34,995 bases of DNA from Chloroflexota bacterium (GTDB lineage: Bacteria > Chloroflexota > Anaerolineae > Anaerolineales > Anaerolineaceae), in contig JAAYCN010000097.1 in NCBI GenBank assembly GCA_012729755.1, positions 1 to 34,995 of the forward strand. The letters run 5' to 3'. Both the position numbers and the translations under genes were made by a program. Under the pieces are notes generated by a model, which was not told where the DNA came from, ran no database searches, and worked only from the letters and a program-made list of their open reading frames with translations. Every line of letters begins with the position of its first letter. The first letter of the stretch is position 1. Shown in pieces: positions 18,209-26,115 of the stretch.

Positions 18209-18254
18209 TTGATTTCTCTGAATTATTCCCCTATAAATCAGCCCTATAAATCAG
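18209..18254 (+). promoter_or_regulatory. Sigma-70-type promoter of rplI with tandemly duplicated -10
   Basis: TTGATT (18209-18214), 17-nt spacer, TATAAA (18232-18237). The 13-bp unit CCCTATAAATCAG is repeated exactly in tandem (18229-18241 and 18242-18254), giving a second TATAAA at 18245-18250, followed by a partial third copy (CCCTGAT). The spacing fits the first copy best. The promoter would drive bL9, leaving a leader of about 105-110 nt. Confidence 0.6.
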
Positions 18255-18262
18255 CCCTGATT

Positions 18263-18290
18263 CCCGACAATATGTGGTAAACTTGTCGGG
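18263..18290 (+). promoter_or_regulatory. Inverted repeat in the rplI leader
   Basis: Perfect 8-bp arms CCCGACAA (18263-18270) and TTGTCGGG (18283-18290) around a 12-nt loop, just downstream of the candidate rplI promoter and 61 nt before the start codon. It could form an mRNA hairpin or an operator. There is no U-tract after it, so it is not an intrinsic terminator. Its function is unknown. Confidence 0.4.
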
Positions 18291-18351
18291 CTCGGGTGTT
18301 GTACCCTTCATTTTGAGCAAAAGACAACCACAAGTTAAGAAAGGGCTTGAC

Positions 18352-18894
18352 ATGAAAGTATTATTGATTAAAGACGTTTACAAACTTGGCCGCGCGGGGG
18401 ATATCAAGAAAGTAGCCGATGGCTATGGCCGCAACTATCTTATTCCACAAGGTTTGGCGATCCCCGCCACGCAAGGCTCCATCAAACTCGCTGAATCGAT
18501 TGGCAAAAAAGCCTCCGAACGCCGCGCGATCCTTAACAATGAACTGAAGAGCGTCGCCGACGTGCTGAGTGGTCTGACCTTCGATTTTGCTGTCAAAGCA
18601 GGGGAGACTGGCAAACTGTACGGTTCCGTCAGCTCTCAAATGATTGCTGACAAGATTAAAGAACTGAAAGGCATTGAAGTTGATCGTCATCAGATCGCCT
18701 TGGAACCCATTCGCAATATTGGTGAATACCAGGTGCCGGTGCAGTTGACCATTGATCTCGTCCCCGAAATCAACGTTATTGTCCATCGAGAGGGCGAAAT
18801 CCACAAATCCGCTCTCGTTGTCGAACCAGCAGTTGAGCCGGTTGCGAATGAAGGCGCTGAGTCTATCGAAGAAACCGAAAGCCCAGCCAATTAA
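18352..18894 (+). CDS. rplI: 50S ribosomal protein bL9
   Basis: A 180-residue bL9, which binds 23S rRNA at the base of the L1 stalk. The start is ATG at 18352 (MKVLLIKDVYKLG), with AAGAAAGGG 6 nt upstream; an open frame extends 26 codons further 5' but is not conserved. Seen: the L9 signature GDIKKVADGYGRNYLIPQGL (16-35), the long connecting helix (about 45-75) and the C-terminal rRNA-binding domain with GKLYGSVSSQMIADKI and HQIALEPIRNIGEY. The family usually ends near residue 148; here an extra tail of about 30 residues is acidic and Glu/Ser/Pro-rich. It is monocistronic by appearance, with its own promoter and terminator. Confidence 0.95.
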   Translation: MKVLLIKDVYKLGRAGDIKKVADGYGRNYLIPQGLAIPATQGSIKLAESIGKKASERRAILNNELKSVADVLSGLTFDFAVKAGETGKLYGSVSSQMIADKIKELKGIEVDRHQIALEPIRNIGEYQVPVQLTIDLVPEINVIVHREGEIHKSALVVEPAVEPVANEGAESIEETESPAN

Positions 18895-18913
18895 TAATTA
18901 GCTGTTGAGCATT

Positions 18914-18951
18914 ACCGGTCTGACTGCTGAAGCATGTCAGGCCGGTTTTTT
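18914..18951 (+). terminator. Rho-independent terminator of rplI
   Basis: An 11-bp stem ACCGGTCTGAC (18914-18924) / GTCAGGCCGGT (18936-18946) with one G-U pair and an 11-nt loop, followed by a run of T (18946-18951). It lies 20 bp after the bL9 stop codon. Confidence 0.88.
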
Positions 18952-18965
18952 GTTACAATCACTCC

Positions 18966-20204
18966 ATGTCAAATTTTACCGGCTCACAGCTTAAACAAAT
19001 CCGTGAGAGTAAACATATCGCGCTTGAACAGGTCGCGAAGGCCACGCGCATTCAGCTTTCCATCCTGCGCGATATTGAAGATGAAGAATACGCTGGGCTG
19101 GCTTCATCAACCCAGGTGCGGGGGTTTTTGCGCATTTACGCCAAATATCTGGGGCTGGAGACCAATGACCAGCCTGAAGATCCCCCAACTCCTGCTCAGC
19201 CAGACAAGAAACAACTTCCTAAGGTTTCAAAAGCAAAAAAAAACGCGAAATCAATTAAGCAGCTAAAACCTGCCGGCGCATTGACAACAGCCCACACTGA
19301 TTCGGTCGGGCTGCCATCCAATTCAAGATCCAGTCAAATTCTCACCAATATAGGAAACGAGTTGATTGCCCGTCGCCGATACCTCGACCTGCCGTGGGAC
19401 GTAATCGTTGAGCAGACACATATCCAAAAAGACCATCTTCTGGCCTTAGAACGCGGCGAAATTCACGACTCAGTCACACCCATCCAGGCTCGCGGCTTGC
19501 TGCAAAATTACGCGCGTTTCCTTAACCTGGACGTCGACAGGTTGATGGTGCGCTTCGCTGACGCGCTGCAGGAACGGCGCCTTGAAATGTTCAAATCTCC
19601 TAAAAAACCGCGCAAAACCGCCTCAGAGATTCCGCCGCTGCTTCTCACGCTGAAGCGCTTTTTTACACTCGACCTGTTTTTTGGATCGATGATGGTGCTG
19701 GGCATCTTAGCCTTCCTGATCTGGGGAATGGCGCGCATGACTCAGCAAAACAAACAATCGCCCCCAGCCTCTGAAGTGCCGGCGATGATCGACATTTTGT
19801 TGACCACTCCTACAGAAGAGATATTGATCAAAGCGACCCTTGAACAGACAGAAAATCCGGAGGAGCTGCCAACAGCAACTCCCATATACACCCCCATTGA
19901 ATCTGACGCGCCTGTTCAACTTGTTATCATCGCCCGCCAGGGCGTTTGGGTGCGCGTGACGCAGGATGGCAAAATCGCCTTTGAAGGTCGATTGGCTGCG
20001 AACACAGCGACTGCTTTCACTGCAGATGAATTAATCGAGCTCGAGACTGGCAACGCGGCGGCGCTCGAGTTTGTGCTCAACGATTTGCCGGAGCCACACG
20101 CAAACCAGATCGGTTCCGCAGCACGATTCACCTTCAACCAGGGCGGAATGAGTGAAAGTCAGATAATCATTACTCCTACTCCGTCTCCCACACCTGCCCA
20201 ATGA
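18966..20204 (+). CDS. RodZ-like membrane protein with two helix-turn-helix domains
   Basis: A 412-residue RodZ-family protein (cell-shape/cytoskeletal adaptor type). Order of parts: a first HTH_25-type domain (residues 6-66, LKQIRESKHIALEQVAKATRI and LRDIEDEEY), a Lys-rich linker, a second similar HTH domain (about 128-190, ARRRYLDLPWDVIVEQTHIQ and LLALERGE), a single transmembrane helix (234-256), a Pro/Thr-rich linker, and a C-terminal DUF4115-like beta domain (about 315-395, QGVWVRVTQDG). RodZ normally has one HTH, so the duplication is unusual. No Shine-Dalgarno precedes ATG; a TACAAT sits 6 nt upstream, inside the bL9 terminator region. rimO follows by 9 bp, probably in one transcript. 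Confidence 0.85.
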   Translation: MSNFTGSQLKQIRESKHIALEQVAKATRIQLSILRDIEDEEYAGLASSTQVRGFLRIYAKYLGLETNDQPEDPPTPAQPDKKQLPKVSKAKKNAKSIKQLKPAGALTTAHTDSVGLPSNSRSSQILTNIGNELIARRRYLDLPWDVIVEQTHIQKDHLLALERGEIHDSVTPIQARGLLQNYARFLNLDVDRLMVRFADALQERRLEMFKSPKKPRKTASEIPPLLLTLKRFFTLDLFFGSMMVLGILAFLIWGMARMTQQNKQSPPASEVPAMIDILLTTPTEEILIKATLEQTENPEELPTATPIYTPIESDAPVQLVIIARQGVWVRVTQDGKIAFEGRLAANTATAFTADELIELETGNAAALEFVLNDLPEPHANQIGSAARFTFNQGGMSESQIIITPTPSPTPAQ

Positions 20205-20213
20205 GAGAAGCGC

Positions 20214-21542
20214 ATGACCATCAAAAATAATACTTTTCATATCATTACTCTTGGCTGCGCGAAAAATCTTGTCGATTCAAACAGCCTGGCTGAAACATTG
20301 ATCAGTGAAAACCTGCTGGAAACTACCCGTCGATCTCAGGCCAAATACATCATTGTCAACACCTGCGGTTTTATTCACGACGCGCGAGAAGAATCGATCA
20401 GCGTTCTGCGGGAATGCGCTGAAAAGAAAAAACCAGGCCAGTACCTGATTGCTGCAGGTTGTCTTTCGCAGCGTTTTCAGGAAACATTGAAAAAGATAGT
20501 TCCAGGTATTGATGGCATGATCGGAACCCGCAACCTGCGCGACATTCTTGCCATCACGCACAAACTCGAACAAGGCGACCCCAGCACGGGTGTGCTCGAC
20601 CATGAACACATCCATTACCAACAGAACATTTCCGGGTATGCCCTGCAGGGGAACAGCGCCTATCTTAAAATTGCCGATGGCTGCCGCAGAGCTTGCGCGT
20701 TTTGTGCCATCCCTCTGATCAAAGGTTCGCTCATCAGCCGCAGCCGGGATCAAATCATTCACGATGCACTCAGGCTTCAATCACTGGGGATCAAAGAGAT
20801 CAATCTGATCGCTCAGGATGTCACCGATTTCGAGCAGGACTTAGGCAGAAAAGACGCGCTGCCCGATCTGCTCGAAACGCTGCTGCCACAAATACCAGAT
20901 GTGGCATGGTTGAGGCTGCTCTACACTTTTCCAGGTTACGTCAGCGATCGTTTAGCTGACTTAATGGCAGCCGATAACCATCTTCTGCCTTATCTTGATA
21001 TGCCGCTTCAGCATGCTGACCCTCAGGTGCTGCGGTCTATGAATCGCCCCTCCGATATAAATTGGGTGCGTTGTCTGATCGGCCAAATGCGAGCAAAAGT
21101 TCCTCACCTGGTCGCGCGTACCACAATGATTGTTGGTTACCCGACAGAGACAGATAAATCTTTTGAAGAGTTGAAACGATTCGTAAAAGAGATTCAATTT
21201 GACCGTTTGGGGGCGTTCACCTATTCGCCTGAAATCGGAACGCCAGCTGAGAAGTTGGGAGACCCCATCCCCCAATCTGTCAAGAACGAACGCCTCAAAG
21301 AATTAATGGAGCTGCAGGCTAATATTTCATACCAGAAAAACCAAGGCCTGATTGGGAATACTTTTGACCTGCTGGTTGAGGGTGTTGATCCGTGTCAGAA
21401 CGTTTTGATCGGCCGCACATGGCGTGAGGCGCCTGAGGTAGATGGACTGATCATTGCCAATGGCAGGGCAGACATCGGGCAGATTACAAGTGTGCGTGTC
21501 ACCGGAGCGCTCGAACACGATCTATACGCCGAACAAATCTAA
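20214..21542 (+). CDS. rimO: Ribosomal protein uS12 methylthiotransferase RimO
   Basis: A 442-residue radical-SAM methylthiotransferase that adds a methylthio group to an Asp of ribosomal protein uS12 near the decoding site. Seen: an N-terminal MTTase domain with cluster ligands C15 (TLGCAKNLVDSN), C51 (NTCGF) and C83 (AGCLSQR); the radical-SAM motif C157, C161, C164 (DGCRRACAFCAIP); and YLDMPLQHADPQVLRSMNRP and GAFTYSPEIGTPA, which are RimO rather than MiaB features. A C-terminal TRAM domain spans about 365-440. RimO usually has GCN..C.FC; the GCRRACAFC form and IPLIKGSL are modest variations. It is convergent with the TPR-like gene, with only 17 bp between stops. Confidence 0.9.
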   Translation: MTIKNNTFHIITLGCAKNLVDSNSLAETLISENLLETTRRSQAKYIIVNTCGFIHDAREESISVLRECAEKKKPGQYLIAAGCLSQRFQETLKKIVPGIDGMIGTRNLRDILAITHKLEQGDPSTGVLDHEHIHYQQNISGYALQGNSAYLKIADGCRRACAFCAIPLIKGSLISRSRDQIIHDALRLQSLGIKEINLIAQDVTDFEQDLGRKDALPDLLETLLPQIPDVAWLRLLYTFPGYVSDRLADLMAADNHLLPYLDMPLQHADPQVLRSMNRPSDINWVRCLIGQMRAKVPHLVARTTMIVGYPTETDKSFEELKRFVKEIQFDRLGAFTYSPEIGTPAEKLGDPIPQSVKNERLKELMELQANISYQKNQGLIGNTFDLLVEGVDPCQNVLIGRTWREAPEVDGLIIANGRADIGQITSVRVTGALEHDLYAEQI

Positions 21543-21559
21543 AAGCTCGGGCTGTCAAC

Positions 21560-22675
21560 CTAAGGAGTAGGCTCGGGTGTTGGCTCCTCAGTCGGTGCTG
21601 GTTCTGTGGGCGTTTCAGGCATTGCTGTCGGTTCTGGTTCCACAGTAGCCTGGTTCTTTAAATCGCAAGCCTGTATAGCATAATCAGCCTCCTGTTGGAC
21701 GTTCGGATCGGCATATATAGCCAACGACTGCTGGTAATAAGGAACTGCAGCGCAAGGGTCGCCGGTGTTATTTATCTGCTTGGCAAAACCCGCCAAAGCA
21801 AGACGATATCGGTCAGTTGATGTCAACCCGGATGAATCCCTAAGCCCGGGATAGGCATTACTTAACTCCCCAAAAAGCCGTATCGCCTCCGGCCAATTCG
21901 TATCCCAATAGCTGGCGGCGGTAATATACATGCTCGCCAGCGCTCGCGCGCCATCAGCCTGCCCGTCCAGACCACCCAGTTGCTCAGCTGTTGAAAGTTC
22001 AAACATACCCTGTTCAAGCTGTCCCGCATAAATCTTTTGAATACCGTCGTTGCGCAAGGCAATGTAATAGTAGCCATCAACATCAACTGTTCGATAGCTG
22101 TAAGAACTGTCCCGAATTCGAGCGATTTCTTCCAGCGCGAGAGACCATTGCTGATCCCTGATCGCCTGCTCAATCTGCGAAAAGATTTCTTCCGCCCCTC
22201 TCAAGTCAGGTGTCGCAGTAATTTCCGGTGTGGACATCGGCATAAATTCAATTGTCGGCGTCGGTGTCGGCACAGCCAGCTTAAGATTTACCTCAACTAA
22301 AAGCTCAGGCACCCCCGGAAATCCAGGATAAATACTCAGAATATATTCAAGACGTTTGCGGGCATTCTCATATGAGCCTTTAGAAATGTCCTGATAGCTC
22401 AGTTCGAGCTGTTGAGAAGCGCGTTCAAGCACTTTGGACTCCTGATTTGCCATACGACGGTTCAGTCCGTCTTTGTAGCCAATCGCTGCGCCAACAAGTA
22501 CCGCGAACACGATAAACAAAATGCCAAACAAGATCCAAATTCCTTTTCGAGGCCGTTTTGGCCGAGTTGCCTCGGGGATGAATTCGGGAATGCGATCACC
22601 CTCATCCGCTACCGGATCAGTCAATGATCTCTCAGTGGTCGATTCTTTTTCAACAGGTTCAATTTGGTCAGTCAC
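21560..22675 (-). CDS. Membrane-anchored TPR-like protein with Pro/Thr/Glu-rich tail
   Basis: 371 residues, no family recognised with confidence. Seen: a charged cytoplasmic N-terminus (1-44, with PKRPRKG before the membrane), one transmembrane helix at about 45-67 (GIWILFGILFIVFAVLVG), then a predicted extracytoplasmic helical region with TPR-like spacing (for example ISKGSYENARKRLEYILSIYPG and IEQAIRDQQWSLALEEIARI). The protein ends in a low-complexity PT/PE-rich tail (about 340-371). The start is GTG at 22675 with AAGGAAA 4-7 nt upstream. It lies 42 bp downstream of murJ on the same strand, so a cell-envelope scaffold role is plausible but unproven. Confidence 0.7.
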   Translation of the reverse strand: MTDQIEPVEKESTTERSLTDPVADEGDRIPEFIPEATRPKRPRKGIWILFGILFIVFAVLVGAAIGYKDGLNRRMANQESKVLERASQQLELSYQDISKGSYENARKRLEYILSIYPGFPGVPELLVEVNLKLAVPTPTPTIEFMPMSTPEITATPDLRGAEEIFSQIEQAIRDQQWSLALEEIARIRDSSYSYRTVDVDGYYYIALRNDGIQKIYAGQLEQGMFELSTAEQLGGLDGQADGARALASMYITAASYWDTNWPEAIRLFGELSNAYPGLRDSSGLTSTDRYRLALAGFAKQINNTGDPCAAVPYYQQSLAIYADPNVQQEADYAIQACDLKNQATVEPEPTAMPETPTEPAPTEEPTPEPTP

Positions 22676-22704
22676 GCTTGTTTCCTTTGCTCTAAACGTT
22701 CTCG

Positions 22705-22710
22705 ATTATA
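22705..22710 (-). promoter_or_regulatory. Candidate -10 for the TPR-like gene
   Basis: On the minus strand a consensus TATAAT, 29 nt upstream of the GTG start, between murJ and the TPR-like gene. The corresponding -35 (ATTAGG) is weak. It could allow expression independent of murJ. Confidence 0.35.
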
Positions 22711-22717
22711 ACCGAAT

Positions 22718-24259
22718 CTAAAGACTGCCTAATTTGGCCACTTCCTGACGCACAAACAGCCAGGCCAGGTCAATCCCAATCATAAAAGCCATTATCGCAC
22801 CGAACATCGTTCCACCCACCAAAGGCACGAACCGCATTAATACAAATGTTGCTCCACCGCCTGCCAGTGCGGCCAGAAGGGCTTTAAGCAGGGCGTTTTT
22901 AAGATTTGGCGCTTGTGATAAAACTCTGGCAAGCATGATAAACAAGAAGATTGCCTGAAGTGAGTACGCCAAGGTGTTAGCCGCTGCCAAGGTAGCTTCT
23001 TGACCTGTCAGCAATGAGACAGCCGCAAAGGCCAGATAGACAGCCAGCGTCCCAATCGCGCCGACCATCGGCCACTTTGGCTTCTGCAGTGCGTAAAAAG
23101 TCCTGACAAACAATTCAACGAGGGAATGTCCCACAATACCCAACAGGTAGACCTGTGTCACCAGGCTGACTCTTGCTGCGTCGATCTGGTTAAGCGAAAG
23201 GAACCGCTGCACAATGGGCATTAGCGCCAACCCAGCTACCACAGCAATCGGGATAGTTAACGCCAACATAACCTGTCCGGCGTTTTCAACCCTTTCCCTG
23301 AGCTCACCCAGTTTTTGATTGCTGGCCAATTCCGCCAGCGTAGGCAGAATTGCTGTGGCGATTGCTGTGCCAATCAAGGTTTCAGGGATTTGCATGATCC
23401 ACCAACCATAAGTCAGCGCGCTGATCGAGCCAACATCCAACCTTGACGCGAAGTTGTCCTGAATAATAAAAATTAAAGAGATACAAGCCATACTAATTAG
23501 TCGCGGCCAAATCATCCGAAAGACCTTACGCGTATTTGTTTCTTGGAAATCGAACCTTGGCGACCAGCGAAATTTATGTTTGATCAGTCCTGGAACCTGA
23601 ATCAGCAGGTGTAAGATAGCCCCCAAGATCACGCCGTAAACCAGCCCATGCGTACCGAGTCCCAAGGCCGGCAGTTGAATGGGACCAATACGTATCGGTG
23701 AGCTCGGTGAAAGTACCATCGCCCCGAAAATTTGCCCGATATCATAGAAAATCGGCGCCAGTGCCGGCAGCAGAAAATGCTGATTAGCTTGTAAGCCAGA
23801 CATCACCAGCCCGCTCACAGAGAAAATCAGAGTCGCCACCAGATTCAATCTCATCAGATTGACAGTTTCCTCAATTTGAGTTTCAGTAAAACCCGGAGCA
23901 ACACCCAGATTACTGCTGACCAGAGGTCGGGCAAAAACCGCGACTAAAATTGCCAGGACGGCGGTGACCAGAAAAGCGATATTGACAATGTTTGAGAACA
24001 AACTCCACGACTTTTGCTGTCCCTCCCTGGTCAGCACCTCACTGAGAACAGGAATGAATGCCAGGGCCAAAGCGCCTCCAGAAATGAGCATAAAGATCAT
24101 GTCCGGCACGTTATTGGCAGCGTTAAACACATCCAGTTCCGCAGATAATTGAAACTGGCGAGAGATAATCATCTGTCTGAAGATGCCAAGCAATTTGTCG
24201 ATGGCAAAAAGCACAGCCAACATCAGAGAGACTTTAGAAAGACGGCTCAGTTTTTTCAT
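22718..24259 (-). CDS. murJ: Lipid II flippase MurJ
   Basis: A 513-residue polytopic membrane protein of the MurJ (MviN)/MOP superfamily, which flips lipid II across the cytoplasmic membrane for peptidoglycan synthesis. Seen: the N-terminal helix with LLGIFRQMIISRQFQ, AFIPVLSEVL (matching the family AFVPV..E motif), and LISMACISLIFIIQDNFAS, PETLIGTAIATAILPTLAE and RFLSL-like segments, with about 14 hydrophobic stretches in all. The start is ATG at 24259; a TTG four codons upstream is part of the GAGGAG ribosome-binding site. It implies a peptidoglycan-type wall precursor pathway, notable because wall composition varies in Chloroflexota. Confidence 0.9.
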   Translation of the reverse strand: MKKLSRLSKVSLMLAVLFAIDKLLGIFRQMIISRQFQLSAELDVFNAANNVPDMIFMLISGGALALAFIPVLSEVLTREGQQKSWSLFSNIVNIAFLVTAVLAILVAVFARPLVSSNLGVAPGFTETQIEETVNLMRLNLVATLIFSVSGLVMSGLQANQHFLLPALAPIFYDIGQIFGAMVLSPSSPIRIGPIQLPALGLGTHGLVYGVILGAILHLLIQVPGLIKHKFRWSPRFDFQETNTRKVFRMIWPRLISMACISLIFIIQDNFASRLDVGSISALTYGWWIMQIPETLIGTAIATAILPTLAELASNQKLGELRERVENAGQVMLALTIPIAVVAGLALMPIVQRFLSLNQIDAARVSLVTQVYLLGIVGHSLVELFVRTFYALQKPKWPMVGAIGTLAVYLAFAAVSLLTGQEATLAAANTLAYSLQAIFLFIMLARVLSQAPNLKNALLKALLAALAGGGATFVLMRFVPLVGGTMFGAIMAFMIGIDLAWLFVRQEVAKLGSL

Positions 24260-24321
24260 AATGCTCCTCAAAACAGTCTAAATTATGCCATAACTGGATA
24301 AAGTCGTTTAATAGCAGCCGT

Positions 24322-24327
24322 TATAAT
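24322..24327 (+). promoter_or_regulatory. -10 element for the RNA-modification operon
   Basis: A perfect TATAAT whose end is only 10 nt before the ATG at 24338, with no Shine-Dalgarno between. The -35 region (TAAAGT at 24299-24304, 17-nt spacing) is weak. Transcription would start about 3-5 nt before the ATG, giving a nearly leaderless mRNA. Confidence 0.5.
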
Positions 24328-24337
24328 TAGACAAACT

Positions 24338-25033
24338 ATGCAAACCTTTGGAAAACTCTACGTTGTCGCCACGCCAATAGGCAACCATTCTGACATTACC
24401 CAGCGAGCGATTGAGATCATCAGAGATGTCGACGCCCTGATTTGTGAAGAGCGCAAAGAAGGCTCCAAATTATTGCACTCGCTCAGTCTTCAAAAACAAT
24501 TAATTGAACTCAACGAGCACAACGAAGCTGAGATGGTTCAGAATGTTCTCGTCGAGCTGATGAACGGCAAAGAGTTGGCCTTAGTTTCAGATGGCGGCAC
24601 ACCGCTCTTTAACGATCCCGGCCTTAAACTTGTAAAATTAGTTCACGAAAGTAATATTTCCGTCGTTCCTGTGCCTGGGGTGTCAGCCCTGACCGCAGCT
24701 ATTTCAGTCTGTCCGTTTGACCTGGATCAGTTTCTCTTTCTTGGTTTTCTGCCCCCTCAGAGCGAAGCCCGTTTGGTAAAACTCAATCGGCATATCAATT
24801 CTGAATTTCCCGTCATCCTCATGGATACCCCTTATCGCCTGAAAAAGCTGCTGCTTGAGGTCAGCAAAGTCTTTGGCAAGTCACAGCAGGTCTTCCTGGC
24901 CTGCGACCTGACTCTGCCCACTGAAGCGCTGTACCTTGGGCCAATTCAAGAGGTTATCACCCAGGTCCAAAACAGAAAAGCGGAGTTTATGCTCATCTTG
25001 GATAAACCTCAACGCCGTCGAAAGTACACATGA
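24338..25033 (+). CDS. Divergent RsmI-like (tetrapyrrole methylase fold) SAM methyltransferase
   Basis: 231 residues related to RsmI, the 16S rRNA C1402 ribose 2'-O-methyltransferase. Seen: LYVVATPIGNHSDITQRA (7-24), VSDGGTPLFNDPG (83-95), VPVPGVSALTAAI (110-122), LFLGFLPP (133-140) and MDTPYRLKKLL, all matching RsmI landmarks. The signature EDTR is replaced by EERK (37-40), and the conserved DAGTPGISDPG reads DGGTPLFNDPG. A second, canonical RsmI is encoded at 31542-32234, so this copy may have another nucleotide target or sequence context. It is the first gene of a five-gene overlapping operon and overlaps the transglycosylase gene by 4 bp. Both RsmI proteins lack the C-terminal ~50 residues of the E. 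coli enzyme. Confidence 0.8.
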   Translation: MQTFGKLYVVATPIGNHSDITQRAIEIIRDVDALICEERKEGSKLLHSLSLQKQLIELNEHNEAEMVQNVLVELMNGKELALVSDGGTPLFNDPGLKLVKLVHESNISVVPVPGVSALTAAISVCPFDLDQFLFLGFLPPQSEARLVKLNRHINSEFPVILMDTPYRLKKLLLEVSKVFGKSQQVFLACDLTLPTEALYLGPIQEVITQVQNRKAEFMLILDKPQRRRKYT

Positions 25034-26115
25034 ACTGCCTTTCTGTCAGAGCCCATCAGTTGCCGCTGCCGGTATTCATGCCAGATGCCACATTTGGCTA
25101 TGTCAGAACGTTGAGCGCTGCTGACCTTAAATCTGTGGGGCTTGAAGCCGTGATGATGAACGCTTTTCATCTCATGCAAAAACCCGGTACTACTGTAATC
25201 AACGCCCTGGGCGGGCTGCAGAGTTTTTCGGGGTGGAATGGTTTGATTATGACCGATTCAGGCGGGTTTCAAGCTTATTCGCTTATTCGGCAAAACCCCA
25301 AATTTGGCAGTCTGAACGACAAAGGCATCGTCTTTTTTCCTGAAGGAAGTCAGCGCAAATTATTGCTCACGCCTGAGAAAAGCATTCAAATTCAATTCAG
25401 CCTCGGCTCAGATATTTTAATCAGCCTGGATGATTGCACCGATATCAGCGCCAGCCGCGCCGAGCAGGAACAATCAGTCAATCGAACGCTCGCCTGGGCT
25501 AAACGCGCCATGCAGGAATATGACTGCCAGCTTGCCAGTCGCAAGACAGCCCCCTCCGAACGCCCACTTATTTTCGGCGTAATCCAGGGCGGAGGTGAAG
25601 CGGATCTAAGAAAAAAGTGCGCTGAAGGACTGCTGGAATTAGGGTTTGACGGTTTTGGCTTCGGCGGATGGCCTCTGGATGACGACTCAAACCTATTAAT
25701 TGATATTTTAGCCATTACCCGCTCCCTCGTGCCCCGACAATTTCCCATTCACGCCCTCGGCATCGGTCATCCGGTCAGCCTGGTGCGCTGCTTCAACCTT
25801 GGCTACGAAATGTTTGACTGCGCGCTTCCCACACGTGACGCGCGGCATGGACGGCTGTATGCCATGACAGAAACCAACACCAACCTCGATGAGAACGGCA
25901 AATGGTTCAAATTCAGCTACATCAACAATGAAGACAACACCCGCCGCGAGAAGCCAATTTCCCCTGGCTGCACTTGCCCAGTCTGCAGTCAATTAAGTGT
26001 GGGTTTCCTTTATCATCTTTTCAAAATGCGGGATGCAAATTACGCGCGTTTAGCCACCATGCACAATCTGACTTTTATGACCCAACTGATCGGTCGTTTG
26101 CGAAATAATGGCTGA
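25030..26115 (+). CDS. tgt: Divergent tRNA-guanine transglycosylase (TGT family)
   Basis: 361 residues of the TGT family, which swaps a guanine in RNA (tRNA position 34 in bacteria) for preQ1 or queuine. Seen: VFMPDATFG (15-23), NAFHLMQKPG, TDSGGFQAYS (75-84; D76), SLDDCTD (132-138), FGVIQGG, and the nucleophile D263 in MFDCALPTRDARHG. The zinc site is C314, C316, C319 and H345, with the usual spacing. Differences: the N-terminal ~20-residue strands are missing, the base-binding loop GGLAVGE reads GGWPLDD (212-218), and PTRNARNG is PTRDARHG. The catalytic residues remain, so it is probably active with altered base or RNA choice. A YhhQ-type queuosine precursor transporter is encoded 5 kb away. 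Confidence 0.8.
   Translation: MNCLSVRAHQLPLPVFMPDATFGYVRTLSAADLKSVGLEAVMMNAFHLMQKPGTTVINALGGLQSFSGWNGLIMTDSGGFQAYSLIRQNPKFGSLNDKGIVFFPEGSQRKLLLTPEKSIQIQFSLGSDILISLDDCTDISASRAEQEQSVNRTLAWAKRAMQEYDCQLASRKTAPSERPLIFGVIQGGGEADLRKKCAEGLLELGFDGFGFGGWPLDDDSNLLIDILAITRSLVPRQFPIHALGIGHPVSLVRCFNLGYEMFDCALPTRDARHGRLYAMTETNTNLDENGKWFKFSYINNEDNTRREKPISPGCTCPVCSQLSVGFLYHLFKMRDANYARLATMHNLTFMTQLIGRLRNNG

Noticed and set aside
18263-18290. Intrinsic terminator upstream of rplI.
   Set aside because: There is a perfect stem but no following T-run; it is better read as a leader hairpin or operator.
20214-21542. MiaB (tRNA methylthiotransferase) instead of RimO.
   Set aside because: The LGCAKNLVDSN start, YLDMPLQH and GAFTYSPEIGTPA segments follow RimO patterns.
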